In this document: positions 26,032 to 40,348 of the stretch, piece by piece
How positions within the stretch are numbered: position 1 is the stretch's first letter
Layout: each line of letters opens with the position of its first letter
Assembly: GCA_016191525.1 (NCBI GenBank)
Contig: JACPOK010000019.1
Location: forward strand, 186,001-250,000
Origin: Burkholderiales bacterium
GTDB lineage: Bacteria > Pseudomonadota > Gammaproteobacteria > Burkholderiales > Burkholderiaceae_C
Direction of reading: 5' to 3'
DNA length: 64,000 bases
Translations under genes and position numbers: made by a program
The notes under the pieces: generated by a model
Databases searched by the model: none
What the model was told of the DNA's origin: nothing
What the model saw: only the letters and a program-made list of their open reading frames with translations

Positions 26032-26051
26032 ATTAATTGGAATCTGACCCC
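26032..26051 (-). repeat. right inverted repeat of RAYT unit
   Basis: ATTAATTGGAATCTGACCCC, the exact reverse complement of the left repeat, ending 71 bases before the gltB start. Confidence 0.9.
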
Positions 26052-26122
26052 AATTATTTTGCTTGGCATTGTTGTTGCAGTGCACTATCCTTCGTGTCCC
26101 GCGAAATATTCAGGAGTGCACC

Positions 26123-30847
<4,725 letters not shown>

Positions 30848-30867
30848 GAGAAAGAGGAAAAGAGATC

Positions 30868-32334
30868 ATGGGAAAAGTCACGGGATTCATGGAATTCGAG
30901 CGCGTCGAGGAGGGCTACCGCCCGGTGGGCGAGCGCCTGAAGCACTACAAGGAATTCGTCGTCGGCCTCGACGACGCGCAGGCCAAGGTGCAGGGCGCGC
31001 GCTGCATGGACTGCGGCACGCCGTTCTGCAACAGCGGCTGCCCGGTCAACAACATCATTCCGGACTTCAACGACCTGGTGTACCGCGCCGACTGGCAGGA
31101 CGCCTTCACGGTGCTGGACTCCACCAACAACTTCCCGGAGTTCACCGGCCGCATCTGCCCCGCGCCCTGCGAGGCCGCCTGTGTGCTCAACGTGAACGAC
31201 GACCCGGTGGGCATCAAGTCGATCGAGCACGCCATCATCGACCGCGCGTGGGAGCACGGCTGGGTCGCTGCGCGGCCGGCGAAGCACAAGACCGGCAAGA
31301 AGGTCGCCGTGGTCGGCTCCGGCCCCGCCGGCATGGCGGCCGCCCAGCAACTGGCGCGCGTGGGCCACGACGTGACGCTGTTCGAGAAGAACGACCGCAT
31401 CGGCGGCCTGCTGCGCTATGGCATCCCCGACTTCAAGATGGAGAAGGTGCACATCGACCGCCGCGTGGAGCAGATGAAGGCCGAAGGCGTGACCTTCCGA
31501 ACCGGTGTGATGGTCGGCAAGCTGCCCGAGGGCAGCAAGGTCACCAATTGGGCGAAGGAAGTGGTCAGCCCCGCGCAGCTGCAAAAGGACTTCGACGCGA
31601 TCGTGCTGACGGGCGGCGCCGAGCAGTCGCGCGACCTGCCGGTGCCCGGGCGCGAGCTGGACGGCATCCACTTCGCGATGGAATTCCTGCCGCAGCAAAA
31701 CAAGGTGAACGCCGGCGACAAGGTCAAAGGCCAGCTGACGGCCTCCGGCAAGCACGTGATCGTGATCGGCGGCGGCGACACCGGCTCCGACTGCGTGGGC
31801 ACCAGCAACCGCCATGGCGCGGCCAGCGTCACGCAGTTCGAGCTGATGCCCCAGCCGCCCGAGGAAGAAAACCGGCCGCTGACCTGGCCCTACTGGCCGT
31901 ACAAGCTGCGCACCAGCTCCAGCCATGAAGAAGGCTGCGAGCGCGAGTTCGCCATCGCCACCAAGGAATTCATCGGCGAGAAAGGCAAGCTCACCGGCCT
32001 GAAGACCGTGCGCGTGGAGTGGAAGGACGGCAAGATGGCCGAGGTGGCCGGCTCCGAAGAGGTGCTCAAGGCCGAGCTGGTGCTGCTGGCGATGGGCTTT
32101 GTCAGCCCGGTCGCCACCATCCTGGAAGGCTTCGGCGTCGACCTCGATGCGCGCGGCAACGCCAGGGCCACCACCGAATTCACCGGCGGCTATGCGACCA
32201 ACGTGCCCAAGGTGTTCGCCGCCGGCGACATGCGCCGCGGCCAGTCGCTGGTGGTCTGGGCCATCCGCGAAGGCCGCCAGGCCGCCCGTTCGGTGGATGA
32301 ATTCCTGATGGGATTTTCCGACCTGCCGCGCTGA
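30868..32334 (+). CDS. gltD: glutamate synthase small subunit GltD
   Basis: GltD takes electrons from NADPH through FAD and 4Fe-4S clusters and passes them to GltB. The 488-residue product has N-terminal cluster cysteines ([15 protein letters not shown] and [12 protein letters not shown]), an FAD-binding GxGxxG at [13 protein letters not shown] and an NADPH-binding motif at [13 protein letters not shown]. The C-terminal ATG-type motif is [17 protein letters not shown]. Length and order match GltD. Ribosome site GAGAAAGAGG is upstream. It ends just before repeat copy B, which probably acts as its terminator. Confidence 0.97.
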   Translation: MGKVTGFMEFERVEEGYRPVGERLKHYKEFVVGLDDAQAKVQGARCMDCGTPFCNSGCPVNNIIPDFNDLVYRADWQDAFTVLDSTNNFPEFTGRICPAPCEAACVLNVNDDPVGIKSIEHAIIDRAWEHGWVAARPAKHKTGKKVAVVGSGPAGMAAAQQLARVGHDVTLFEKNDRIGGLLRYGIPDFKMEKVHIDRRVEQMKAEGVTFRTGVMVGKLPEGSKVTNWAKEVVSPAQLQKDFDAIVLTGGAEQSRDLPVPGRELDGIHFAMEFLPQQNKVNAGDKVKGQLTASGKHVIVIGGGDTGSDCVGTSNRHGAASVTQFELMPQPPEEENRPLTWPYWPYKLRTSSSHEEGCEREFAIATKEFIGEKGKLTGLKTVRVEWKDGKMAEVAGSEEVLKAELVLLAMGFVSPVATILEGFGVDLDARGNARATTEFTGGYATNVPKVFAAGDMRRGQSLVVWAIREGRQAARSVDEFLMGFSDLPR

Positions 32335-32346
32335 CACTCTGTTTTT

Positions 32347-32406
32347 GCTATCTAATTTATAGCGGCCCACGCTTATCCAGCGCGGGCCGCAGCCATTTTT
32401 ACCTCT
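32347..32406 (+). repeat. 60-bp palindromic element, copy B (after gltD)
   Basis: GCTAT (32347-32351), 7-base loop, ATAGC (32359-32363), then a tail ending TTTTTACCTCT (32396-32406). The tail holds its own 11-bp stem. The end block TTTTTACCTCT is identical to that of copy D before hisH, fixing the element length at 60 bp. Confidence 0.8.
32362..32400 (+). terminator. probable terminator of gltBD, formed by repeat copy B
   Basis: Stem GCGGCCCACGC (32362-32372) pairs with GCGCGGGCCGC (32380-32390) with one A-C mismatch, loop TTATCCA; five T follow after AGCCA. It lies 28 bases past the gltD stop and 44 before mlaF. Confidence 0.6.
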
Positions 32407-32433
32407 GAAACAGGGTGCGCGCCAAAGGCCCGT

Positions 32434-33267
32434 ATGATTTCAGGCCCGATGACCGACCCTGACGCCACAGCCCTTGTTGAATGCCGCCACCTGAGTTTTG
32501 GCTACGGCAAGCGCCGCATCCTTGACGACGTGAGCTTCACCGTGCCGCGCGGCAAGGTCACGGCGCTGATGGGCGCCTCCGGTGGCGGCAAGACAACGGT
32601 GCTGCGCCTGATCGGCGGCCAGATGCGGGCCCAGGGCGGTGAGGTGCTGTTCGACGGCCAGGACGTGGGCCTGCTCGATGCCGCGGGTCTGTACGCCGCC
32701 CGGCGGCGCATGGGCATGCTGTTCCAGTTCGGCGCGCTGTTCACCGACCTCAGCGTCTTCGACAACGTCGCGTTTCCCTTGCGCGAGCACACGGGCCTGG
32801 CCGAGCACCTGGTGCGCGACATCGTGCTGATGAAGCTCAATGCCGTGGGCCTGCGCGGGGCGCGCGACCTTGCGCCCAGCGAGATCTCCGGCGGCATGGC
32901 GCGGCGCGTGGCACTGGCGCGGGCCATTGCACTGGACCCCGAGCTGATCATGTACGACGAGCCCTTCGCCGGCCTGGACCCGATTTCGCTGGGCACGGCC
33001 GCGCAGCTGATCCGCCGGCTCAACGACACGCTGGGCATCACCAGCATCGTGGTTTCGCACGACCTGGAAGAGACTTTCCACATCGCTGACCAGGTGATCA
33101 TCCTGGCCAACGGCAAGATCGCGGCCCAGGGCACGCCGCAGGAGGTGCAGCAGTCCGCCGACCCGCTGGTCTACCAGTTCGTCCACGCCCAGGCCGATGG
33201 CCCGGTGCAATTCCACTATCCCGGCTCCACGGTGGCCCAGGATTTCGGCGGAGGCCTTGAGCGATGA
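32434..33267 (+). CDS. mlaF: phospholipid transport ABC ATPase MlaF
   Basis: MlaF is the ATPase of the MlaFEDB complex, which moves phospholipids between the outer and inner membranes to keep outer-membrane asymmetry. The 277-residue product has Walker [10 protein letters not shown], a Q-loop QFGALF, the signature SGGMARR and Walker B LIMYDEP with the following D-loop GLDP. A second ATG at 32449 is an equally good start (272 residues). The stop overlaps mlaE (ATGA). First gene of mlaFEDACB. Confidence 0.95.
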   Translation: MISGPMTDPDATALVECRHLSFGYGKRRILDDVSFTVPRGKVTALMGASGGGKTTVLRLIGGQMRAQGGEVLFDGQDVGLLDAAGLYAARRRMGMLFQFGALFTDLSVFDNVAFPLREHTGLAEHLVRDIVLMKLNAVGLRGARDLAPSEISGGMARRVALARAIALDPELIMYDEPFAGLDPISLGTAAQLIRRLNDTLGITSIVVSHDLEETFHIADQVIILANGKIAAQGTPQEVQQSADPLVYQFVHAQADGPVQFHYPGSTVAQDFGGGLER

Positions 33268-34046
33268 GCTGGTACAACCCCGCCGACGTGGGCTTCGCGG
33301 TGCGCGGCAAGCTGGCCGACCTGGGCATGGGCGCGCGGCTGTTCTGGCGGCTGCTGTCGCTGTTTGGCGCCAGCTTCCGGCGCTTCGGCCTGGTGCGCGA
33401 CCAGATCCATTTCCTGGGCAACTACTCGCTGGCCATCATCACCGTGTCGGGCCTGTTCGTCGGCTTCGTGCTCGGGCTGCAGGGCTACTACACGCTGCAG
33501 CGCTACGGTTCGTCCGAGGCGCTTGGGCTGCTGGTGGCACTGGGGCTGGTGCGCGAACTCGGGCCGGTGGTCACCGCGCTGCTGTTCGCCGGGCGGGCAG
33601 GCACCTCGCTCACTGCCGAGATCGGCCTGATGAAGGCGGGTGAGCAGCTGTCGGCCATGGAAATGATGGCGGTGGACCCGGTGCGCCGCATCCTGGCGCC
33701 GCGCTTCTGGGCCGGCGTGATCACCATGCCCCTGCTGGCCGCCGTGTTCAGCGCGGTGGGCATCATTGGCGGCTACATCGTCGGCGTGGTGCTGATCGGG
33801 GTGGACCCCGGCGCCTTCTGGAGCCAGATGCAGGGCGGTGTCGATGTCTGGCGCGACGTAGGCAACGGCATCGTCAAGAGTTTCGTGTTCGGCGTGACGG
33901 TGACGTTCGTCGCGCTGCTGCAGGGGTTCGGCTCGCAGCCCACGCCCGAAGGCGTGTCGCGCGCCACCACGCGCACCGTGGTGGTCGCGTCGCTCGCGGT
34001 GCTGGGGCTGGATTTCATCCTCACCGCCATGATGTTCAGCATCTAG
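33264..34046 (+). CDS. mlaE: phospholipid transport permease MlaE
   Basis: Inner-membrane permease of the Mla system. The 260-residue product has an N-terminal amphipathic helix and about five membrane helices, with the MlaE-family signatures [18 protein letters not shown] and [15 protein letters not shown] near the coupling helix. It overlaps mlaF by 4 bases and is followed after 10 bases by mlaD. Confidence 0.96.
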   Translation: MSWYNPADVGFAVRGKLADLGMGARLFWRLLSLFGASFRRFGLVRDQIHFLGNYSLAIITVSGLFVGFVLGLQGYYTLQRYGSSEALGLLVALGLVRELGPVVTALLFAGRAGTSLTAEIGLMKAGEQLSAMEMMAVDPVRRILAPRFWAGVITMPLLAAVFSAVGIIGGYIVGVVLIGVDPGAFWSQMQGGVDVWRDVGNGIVKSFVFGVTVTFVALLQGFGSQPTPEGVSRATTRTVVVASLAVLGLDFILTAMMFSI

Positions 34047-34056
34047 GAAAACAAAT

Positions 34057-34545
34057 ATGGAACGCTCGAAAAATGATGTGTGGGTTGGCTTGTTCGTGCT
34101 CATCGGTGGCGCGGCCATCCTTTTCCTCGCGCTGCAGTCGGCCAACCTGCTGACCCTGAGTTTCAAGCCCACCTACCGCGTCAGCGCCAAATTCGACAAC
34201 ATCGGCGGCCTGAAGCGCCAGGCGGCCGTGAAAAGCTCGGGTGTGGTGGTCGGCCGCGTGGAATCCATCACCTTCGACGACAAGTCGTTCCAGGCGCGCG
34301 TGAACATGGCGCTGGAGACCGGCCACGCCTTTCCCAGGGACAGTTCGCTCAAGATCCTGACCAGCGGCCTGCTGGGGGAGCAATACATCGGGATCGAAGC
34401 CGGTGCCGATGAGAAGGTTTTAGCGCAAGGCGATACCATTACGACTACGCAATCCGCCGTCGTCCTGGAAAACCTGATCAGCCAGTTTTTGTACAACAAG
34501 GCGGCGGACGGCAGCAGTTCCTCAGGGACAGCCACCAAGAAATGA
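34057..34545 (+). CDS. mlaD: phospholipid transport MCE protein MlaD
   Basis: MlaD forms a hexameric MCE ring in the periplasm that holds lipid during transfer between MlaE and MlaC. The 162-residue product has one N-terminal membrane helix (about 9-30) and a single MCE domain (YRVSAKFDNIGGLKRQAAVK, then GLLGEQYIGIEAG). The short Ser/Thr-rich C-terminus is variable. The stop overlaps the mlaA start by 4 bases. Confidence 0.95.
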   Translation: MERSKNDVWVGLFVLIGGAAILFLALQSANLLTLSFKPTYRVSAKFDNIGGLKRQAAVKSSGVVVGRVESITFDDKSFQARVNMALETGHAFPRDSSLKILTSGLLGEQYIGIEAGADEKVLAQGDTITTTQSAVVLENLISQFLYNKAADGSSSSGTATKK

Positions 34546-35384
34546 CAACCACGACGCCTTTCACCTCTCCCTTTGCCGGCATGGCCCGCCGGTTGGCCCT
34601 GGCCGGGGCCGCCTGTGCCCTGCTGGTCCTTGGCGGCTGCGCCACCGGCCCCAATGCCAACCCGCGCGACCCGTTCGAGCCGTTCAACCGCCAGATGATG
34701 CGCATCAACGAGGGTGTGGATGCGGTGCTGCTCAAGCCTGCCGCCACGGCCTACCGCCAGGCGATTCCGCCGCTGGTGCGCACCGGCGTGAGCAATTTCT
34801 TCGGCAACCTGAGCGACGTCTGGTCGTTCGTCAACAGCGCGCTGCAGTTCAAGCTGCAGAACGCCGCCGAAAACTTCATGCGGGTCAACGTCAACACCTT
34901 CTTCGGCCTGGGCGGCATCCTGGACATCGCCAGCGAGCTGAACATCGAGCGCCACCGCGAAGACTTCGGCCAGACCCTGGGCCGCTGGGGCATGCCGGCC
35001 GGCCCTTATCTGGTGCTGCCGCTGCTGGGGCCGTCGACCATGCGCGATGCGCTGGCATTTCCCATCGACCGCAGGGGGGACCTGGTGCACTACCTCGACC
35101 CGGTGAGCCACCGCAACGGCCTTTACGTGCTGCGCCTGGTGGACGTGCGCGCCAACCTGCTGCGCGTGGGCGACGTGATCAGCGGCGCAGCGCTCGACAA
35201 GTACACCTTCACCCGCGACGCGCACCTGCAAAGGCGCCGCGCAGAGATTTTCGAGGGTGGCGACGCGCCGCCCGAGCCTCGCTCCGAGGCGGACGACCCG
35301 TCCCCTGTCGCCGGCACGCCCGAAGCGGTGCTGGGCGCCCCGCCCGAGACCGCAGGACAACCGCAGCCCGAGCCCGCGCGTTAA
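34542..35384 (+). CDS. mlaA: outer-membrane phospholipid lipoprotein MlaA (VacJ)
   Basis: MlaA is the outer-membrane lipoprotein that removes misplaced phospholipids from the outer leaflet and hands them to MlaC. The 280-residue product has a signal ending in LVLGGC, Cys33 being lipidated, the conserved DPFEPFNR motif after it and the family blocks NFFGNLSDVW and RWGMPAGPYLVLPLLGPS. The C-terminal 50 residues are Pro/Glu-rich and variable. Having mlaA inside the mla operon is common in betaproteobacteria, unlike Escherichia coli. Confidence 0.95.
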   Translation: MTTTTPFTSPFAGMARRLALAGAACALLVLGGCATGPNANPRDPFEPFNRQMMRINEGVDAVLLKPAATAYRQAIPPLVRTGVSNFFGNLSDVWSFVNSALQFKLQNAAENFMRVNVNTFFGLGGILDIASELNIERHREDFGQTLGRWGMPAGPYLVLPLLGPSTMRDALAFPIDRRGDLVHYLDPVSHRNGLYVLRLVDVRANLLRVGDVISGAALDKYTFTRDAHLQRRRAEIFEGGDAPPEPRSEADDPSPVAGTPEAVLGAPPETAGQPQPEPAR

Positions 35385-35408
35385 GGGTTGCAGACTGTTT
35401 CAAACCAT

Positions 35409-35435
35409 GCGGCGGGCCCGGAACCGGGCCGCCGC
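35409..35435 (+). repeat. GC-rich hairpin in mlaA-mlaC gap
   Basis: GCGGCGGGCCCGG pairs with CCGGGCCGCCGC (one bulged G), loop AA. No T run follows, so it is more likely an mRNA-processing or stability hairpin than a terminator. Confidence 0.5.
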
Positions 35436-35455
35436 CTGCCGTTCCAACGTGACAC

Positions 35456-35470
35456 GCGGGCCCGGCCCGC
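35456..35470 (+). repeat. second GC-rich hairpin before mlaC
   Basis: GCGGGCC and GGCCCGC form a perfect 7-bp palindrome around one base, 14 bases before the mlaC start; it may affect access to the mlaC ribosome site. Confidence 0.45.
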
Positions 35471-35484
35471 ACTGAAAGGCAATC

Positions 35485-36117
35485 ATGAATCGACGTTTTC
35501 TGGGCCGCATCGCCGCCGCCCTGCTGGCCGTTTCGTTCGCCGGCCTCGCCCCGCTGGCCCGTGCCGCCGAAGAATCGCCCGACGCGCTGATCAAGCGCCT
35601 GTCTGACGAGGTGCTGGGCGCCATCAAGGCCGACAAGTCGCTGCAGACGGGCGACGTGAGCCGCATCATCGCGCTGGTGGACGGCAAGGTCATGCCGAAC
35701 GTCAACTTCCAGCGCATGACGGCCTCGGCCGTCGGCCCGGCCTGGCGCCAGGCCACGCCCGAGCAGCAAAAGCGCCTGCAGGACGAATTCAAGACCCTGC
35801 TGGTGCGCACCTATTCGGGCGCGCTGTCGCAGGTGGATGAGCAGACCATCAGCATCAAGCCGCAACGCGCCGCCCCGAGCGACACCGAGGTGGTGGTGCG
35901 CACCGAGATCCGCGGCCGCGGCGACCCGATCCAGCTGGATTACCGGCTCGAGAAGTCCCCCACCGGCTGGAAGATCTACAACCTGAACGTGCTGGGCGTG
36001 TGGCTGGTGGAAACCTACCGCAGCCAGTTCGCGCAGGAAATCAACGCCAAGGGCATCGACGGCCTGATCGCCACCCTGGCCGATCGCAACAAGTCCAACG
36101 CCAGCCGCAAGACCTGA
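35485..36117 (+). CDS. mlaC: periplasmic phospholipid-binding protein MlaC
   Basis: MlaC ferries phospholipid across the periplasm between the MlaA complex and MlaD. The 210-residue precursor has a Sec signal peptide (cleaved near ARAAE, about residue 28) and the MlaC (Ttg2) fold, with motifs VMPNVNFQRMTASAVGPAWR, YSGALSQV and WKIYNLNVLGVWLVETYR. It lies 100 bases after mlaA with two GC-rich hairpins between, and 8 bases before mlaB. Confidence 0.94.
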   Translation: MNRRFLGRIAAALLAVSFAGLAPLARAAEESPDALIKRLSDEVLGAIKADKSLQTGDVSRIIALVDGKVMPNVNFQRMTASAVGPAWRQATPEQQKRLQDEFKTLLVRTYSGALSQVDEQTISIKPQRAAPSDTEVVVRTEIRGRGDPIQLDYRLEKSPTGWKIYNLNVLGVWLVETYRSQFAQEINAKGIDGLIATLADRNKSNASRKT

Positions 36118-36125
36118 AGCCGGCC

Positions 36126-36398
36126 ATGCTGGTGCTGCCCTCGGAACTGACCCACGAGCACGCGGCGGCCTGCTGCCTGATGCTGCAGCAGGGCCTGCGC
36201 GCGGCGGGCGAGACCACGGCGGTGGCCGACGCCAGCGCGCTGCAGCGGTTTGACTCTTCCGCCCTGGCAGTACTGCTGGACTGCCGGCGCGAAGCCCTGG
36301 CCATGGGGCGCACCTTCTCGGTCAGGGGCCTGCCCGCCCGCCTGCGCGAGCTGGCCGGCCTGTACGGCGTGGCCGAACTGCTGCCCGCTGCGCCCTGA
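36126..36398 (+). CDS. mlaB: STAS-domain protein MlaB
   Basis: MlaB is the small cytoplasmic STAS protein that binds MlaF and is needed for its activity. The 90-residue product has the STAS pattern: VADASALQRFDSSALAVLLDCRREAL, where the DSSALA loop corresponds to the conserved functional loop, followed by LRELAGLYGVAELLP. ATG at 36126 is used; the frame extends upstream only through mlaC. Last gene of the mla operon. Confidence 0.92.
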   Translation: MLVLPSELTHEHAAACCLMLQQGLRAAGETTAVADASALQRFDSSALAVLLDCRREALAMGRTFSVRGLPARLRELAGLYGVAELLPAAP

Positions 36399-36432
36399 AG
36401 GCCCCACCCCGGTGCGGCCGGGGGTGACAGCC

Positions 36433-36438
36433 TAGAAT
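36433..36438 (+). promoter_or_regulatory. possible -10 box for the 36450 ABC exporter operon
   Basis: TAGAAT followed by C, 11 bases before the next start, so it would give a nearly leaderless message. The preceding CACCCCGG / CCGGGGGTG hairpin (about 36405-36426) may end the mla transcript, though it lacks a T run. No clear -35. Confidence 0.3.
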
Positions 36439-36449
36439 CAGCGGCTCCC

Positions 36450-37364
36450 ATGCCCGCGATTTCGTTCCAGTCTGTCTGCAAAACCTTTGCCTCCGCCCGT
36501 GGCCCGTTCAAGGCGCTCGACAGCGTCAGCTTTGACATCGAAGAGGGCGAGTTTTTCGGCCTGCTGGGCCCCAACGGCGCGGGCAAGACCACCCTGATCA
36601 GCATCCTCGCCGGGCTGGCCCGCGCCACCGCCGGCAAGGTCACGGTGCAGGGCAGCGACGTACAGGCCGACTACGGCGCCGCGCGCCGCAAGCTGGGGGT
36701 CGTGCCGCAGGAGCTGGTGTTCGACCCCTTCTTCACCGTTCGCGAGGCGCTGCGCATCCAGTCGGGCTATTTCGGGGTGAAGAACAACGAGGCCTGGATT
36801 TCCGAACTGCTGGAAAGCCTGGGCCTGGCCGACAAGGCCGGCTCCAACATGCGCCAGCTGTCCGGCGGCATGAAGCGCCGGGTGCTGGTGGCGCAGGCCC
36901 TGGTGCACAAGCCGCCCGTCATCGTGCTGGACGAACCCACCGCCGGCGTCGATGTGGAACTGCGCCAGACGCTGTGGCAGTTCATCGCCAAACTGAACAA
37001 GCAGGGCCACACCGTGCTTCTGACCACGCATTACCTGGAAGAAGCCGAGGCGCTGTGCGGCCGCATCGCCATGCTCAAGACGGGCAGGGTGGTGGCGCTG
37101 GAGCGCACCAGCGAGCTGCTCAAGGCCGCTTCCAGCAACGTGCTGCGCTTCAAGCTGGACAGCGAGCTGCCGGCCGAATTCATCGGCAAGGCCCGCGTCA
37201 CCGGCCGCATCGTGCAACTGCCCGCGCACGACGCCCACGAAATCGAGCAATACCTGGCGGTGATCCGCCAGGCGGGCTTGCGGGTGGAAGACGTCGAGGT
37301 GCGCAAGGCCGATCTGGAAGACGTGTTCCTCGATGTCATGGCCGCCGAAGGAGTCGCTCCATGA
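36450..37364 (+). CDS. ABC transporter ATP-binding protein (YadG/NodI-like)
   Basis: ATPase subunit of an ABC-2 exporter. The 304-residue product has Walker A GPNGAGKTT, signature LSGGMKRR, Walker B VIVLDEP and the switch His in LTTHYLEEAE. The C-terminal 80 residues are the regulatory extension typical of drug/polysaccharide-type exporters. It is paired with the permease that follows (ATGA overlap). Substrate unknown; YadGH-like pairs are conserved in Burkholderiales at this site, upstream of bolA-murA. Confidence 0.9.
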   Translation: MPAISFQSVCKTFASARGPFKALDSVSFDIEEGEFFGLLGPNGAGKTTLISILAGLARATAGKVTVQGSDVQADYGAARRKLGVVPQELVFDPFFTVREALRIQSGYFGVKNNEAWISELLESLGLADKAGSNMRQLSGGMKRRVLVAQALVHKPPVIVLDEPTAGVDVELRQTLWQFIAKLNKQGHTVLLTTHYLEEAEALCGRIAMLKTGRVVALERTSELLKAASSNVLRFKLDSELPAEFIGKARVTGRIVQLPAHDAHEIEQYLAVIRQAGLRVEDVEVRKADLEDVFLDVMAAEGVAP

Positions 37365-38116
37365 ACGGCTGGCAAACGCTTCTCTACAAGGAAGTGCTGC
37401 GCTTCTGGAAGGTCGGCTTCCAGACCGTGGGCGCGCCGGTGCTCACGGCCGTGCTGTACCTGCTGATCTTCGGCCACGTGCTGCAGGGCCATGTGAAGGT
37501 GTACGACAGCGTGGAATACACCGCCTTCCTGATCCCCGGCCTGGTGATGATGAGCGTGCTGCAGAACGCCTTCGCCAACAGCTCGTCGTCGCTGATCCAG
37601 AGCAAGATCATGGGCAGCCTGGTGTTCGTGCTGCTCACGCCGCTGTCGCACTGGAGCTGGTTTGTGGCCTACGTGGGCTCATCGGTGGTGCGCGGGCTGG
37701 CCGTGGGCGCGGGCGTGTTCGCGGTCACGGCGTGGTTCGGCCCGCTGCACTTCGTGGCGCCGCAGTGGATATTCCTGTTCGCGCTGCTGGGCGCCGGCAT
37801 GCTGGGCGCGCTGGGCCTGATCGCCGGCCTGTGGGCCGAAAAGTTCGACCAGATGGCGGCTTTCCAGAACTTCATCATCATGCCCATGACCTTCCTGTCG
37901 GGCGTGTTCTATTCCATCCACTCGCTGCCGGCGTTCTGGCAGGGTGTCAGCCACCTCAACCCGTTTTTCTACATGATCGACGGTTTCCGCTACGGCTTTT
38001 TCGGGGTCAGCGACGTCTCGCCCTGGCTCAGCCTGGGCATCGTGGGCACCGCCTTCCTGGCCGTGAGCGCCGTGGGCGTGCACCTGCTGCGCATCGGCTA
38101 CAAGATAAGAAACTGA
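37361..38116 (+). CDS. ABC-2 type permease (YadH/NodJ-like)
   Basis: Membrane subunit of the exporter, 251 residues with six predicted helices. The ABC-2 family motif is visible around FQNFIIMPMTFLSGVFYSIHSLP and the following LNPFFYMIDGFRYGFFG. The ATG at 37361 overlaps the ATPase stop. The gene ends 2 bases before the BolA-like gene. Confidence 0.9.
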   Translation: MNGWQTLLYKEVLRFWKVGFQTVGAPVLTAVLYLLIFGHVLQGHVKVYDSVEYTAFLIPGLVMMSVLQNAFANSSSSLIQSKIMGSLVFVLLTPLSHWSWFVAYVGSSVVRGLAVGAGVFAVTAWFGPLHFVAPQWIFLFALLGAGMLGALGLIAGLWAEKFDQMAAFQNFIIMPMTFLSGVFYSIHSLPAFWQGVSHLNPFFYMIDGFRYGFFGVSDVSPWLSLGIVGTAFLAVSAVGVHLLRIGYKIRN

Positions 38117-38118
38117 CC

Positions 38119-38361
38119 ATGACCGCCGAAGAACTGCAATCCCTGATCGCCACCGGCCTGGCCTGCGACCACCTCGAGGTGGAGGGCGATGGGCGCCACT
38201 GGTCGGCCGTCATCGTCTCCGGCGAGTTCGAGGGCAAGCGCCTGATCCAGCGCCACCAGCGGGTTTACGCCACGCTGGGTGCGAGAATGCATACCGACGA
38301 GGTGCATGCCCTGTCGATGAAGACTTTCACGCCCGCCGAGTGGGCAACCCAACCACACTGA
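38119..38361 (+). CDS. BolA family protein (IbaG-like)
   Basis: An 80-residue BolA-fold protein. The short form, the SMKTFTPAEW ending and its place before murA match IbaG (YrbA), a partner of monothiol glutaredoxins in Fe-S cluster handling. The conserved His is in ALGARMHTDEVHALSMK. The ATG at 38119 is 2 bases after the permease stop. murA starts 6 bases after it. Confidence 0.9.
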   Translation: MTAEELQSLIATGLACDHLEVEGDGRHWSAVIVSGEFEGKRLIQRHQRVYATLGARMHTDEVHALSMKTFTPAEWATQPH

Positions 38362-38367
38362 GCTTTC

Positions 38368-39636
<1,269 letters not shown>

Positions 39637-39644
39637 AGACAAAC

Positions 39645-40286
39645 ATGATGATCACGCTGGCCCTGTCCAAGGGGCGCATCTTCGAGGAAACCCTGCCTCT
39701 GCTCAAGGCCGCCGGCATCGAGGTGCTGGACGACCCGGAAAAATCGCGCAAGCTGATCCTGGCGACCAGCAACCCGGGCGTGCGCCTGCTGGTGGTGCGC
39801 GCCAGCGACGTGCCCACCTATGTGCAGTACGGCGGCGCCGACCTGGGCGTCACCGGCCTGGACACGCTGATCGAGCACGGCAGCCAGGGCCTGTACCAGC
39901 CGCTGGACCTGCGCATCTCGAAGTGCCGCATCAGCGTGGCGGTGCGCGCCGATTTCGACTACGCCAGCGCGGTGAAGCAGGGCTCGCGGCTGAAGGTGGC
40001 CACCAAGTACGTGGGCATCGCCCGCGACTTCTTCGCCGCCAAGGGCGTGCACGTGGACCTGATCAAGCTGTACGGCAGCATGGAACTGGCGCCGCTGACA
40101 GGCCTGGCCGATGCCATCGTCGACCTCGTGTCCACCGGCAGCACGCTCAAGGCCAACAACCTGGTCGAAGTGGAACGCATCATGGACATCAGTGCCCGGC
40201 TGGTGGTGAACCAGGCCGCGCTCAAGCTCAAGCAGGAGGCGATCCGCCGCATCATCGACGCCTTCGAAGGCGCCGTGAAGAAGTAG
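39645..40286 (+). CDS. hisG: ATP phosphoribosyltransferase HisG (short form)
   Basis: HisG joins ATP and PRPP in the first step of histidine synthesis. The product is 213 residues, the short HisG type, which lacks the C-terminal histidine-sensing domain and needs the regulatory subunit HisZ; no hisZ is in the window. Motifs [27 protein letters not shown] and the PRPP loop [13 protein letters not shown] are present. The second ATG (39648) is an alternative start. Ends 5 bases before hisD. Confidence 0.95.
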   Translation: MMITLALSKGRIFEETLPLLKAAGIEVLDDPEKSRKLILATSNPGVRLLVVRASDVPTYVQYGGADLGVTGLDTLIEHGSQGLYQPLDLRISKCRISVAVRADFDYASAVKQGSRLKVATKYVGIARDFFAAKGVHVDLIKLYGSMELAPLTGLADAIVDLVSTGSTLKANNLVEVERIMDISARLVVNQAALKLKQEAIRRIIDAFEGAVKK

Positions 40287-40288
40287 TT

Positions 40289-40348
40289 GCTATGAATTTA
40301 ATAGCTGCTCCAGCGCGTCTGTCAACGGCTGCAGCCGGTTTTGACTCT
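40289..40348 (+). repeat. 60-bp palindromic element, copy C (start of hisD)
   Basis: GCTAT (40289-40293), 7-base loop, ATAGC (40301-40305), tail ending TTTTGACTCT at 40348. The hisD ATG (40292) is made by the end of GCTAT plus the first loop base, so the first 19 codons of hisD are repeat sequence. Confidence 0.8.

Larger units (their letters stand above)
25270..26051 (+). mobile_element. RAYT transposase unit with 20-bp inverted repeats
   Basis: A single transposase gene (25298-25993) is bounded by perfect inverted copies of GGGGTCAGATTCCAATTAAT: left 25270-25289, right (reverse complement) 26032-26051. Unit length is 782 bases. No clear target duplication is visible. An additional TCTGTCCCCTA after the stop resembles a second, imperfect terminal motif. 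Confidence 0.85.

Noticed and set aside
39645..40286. hisG as a truncated gene
   Set aside because: 213 residues with all catalytic motifs is the normal short form that works with HisZ.
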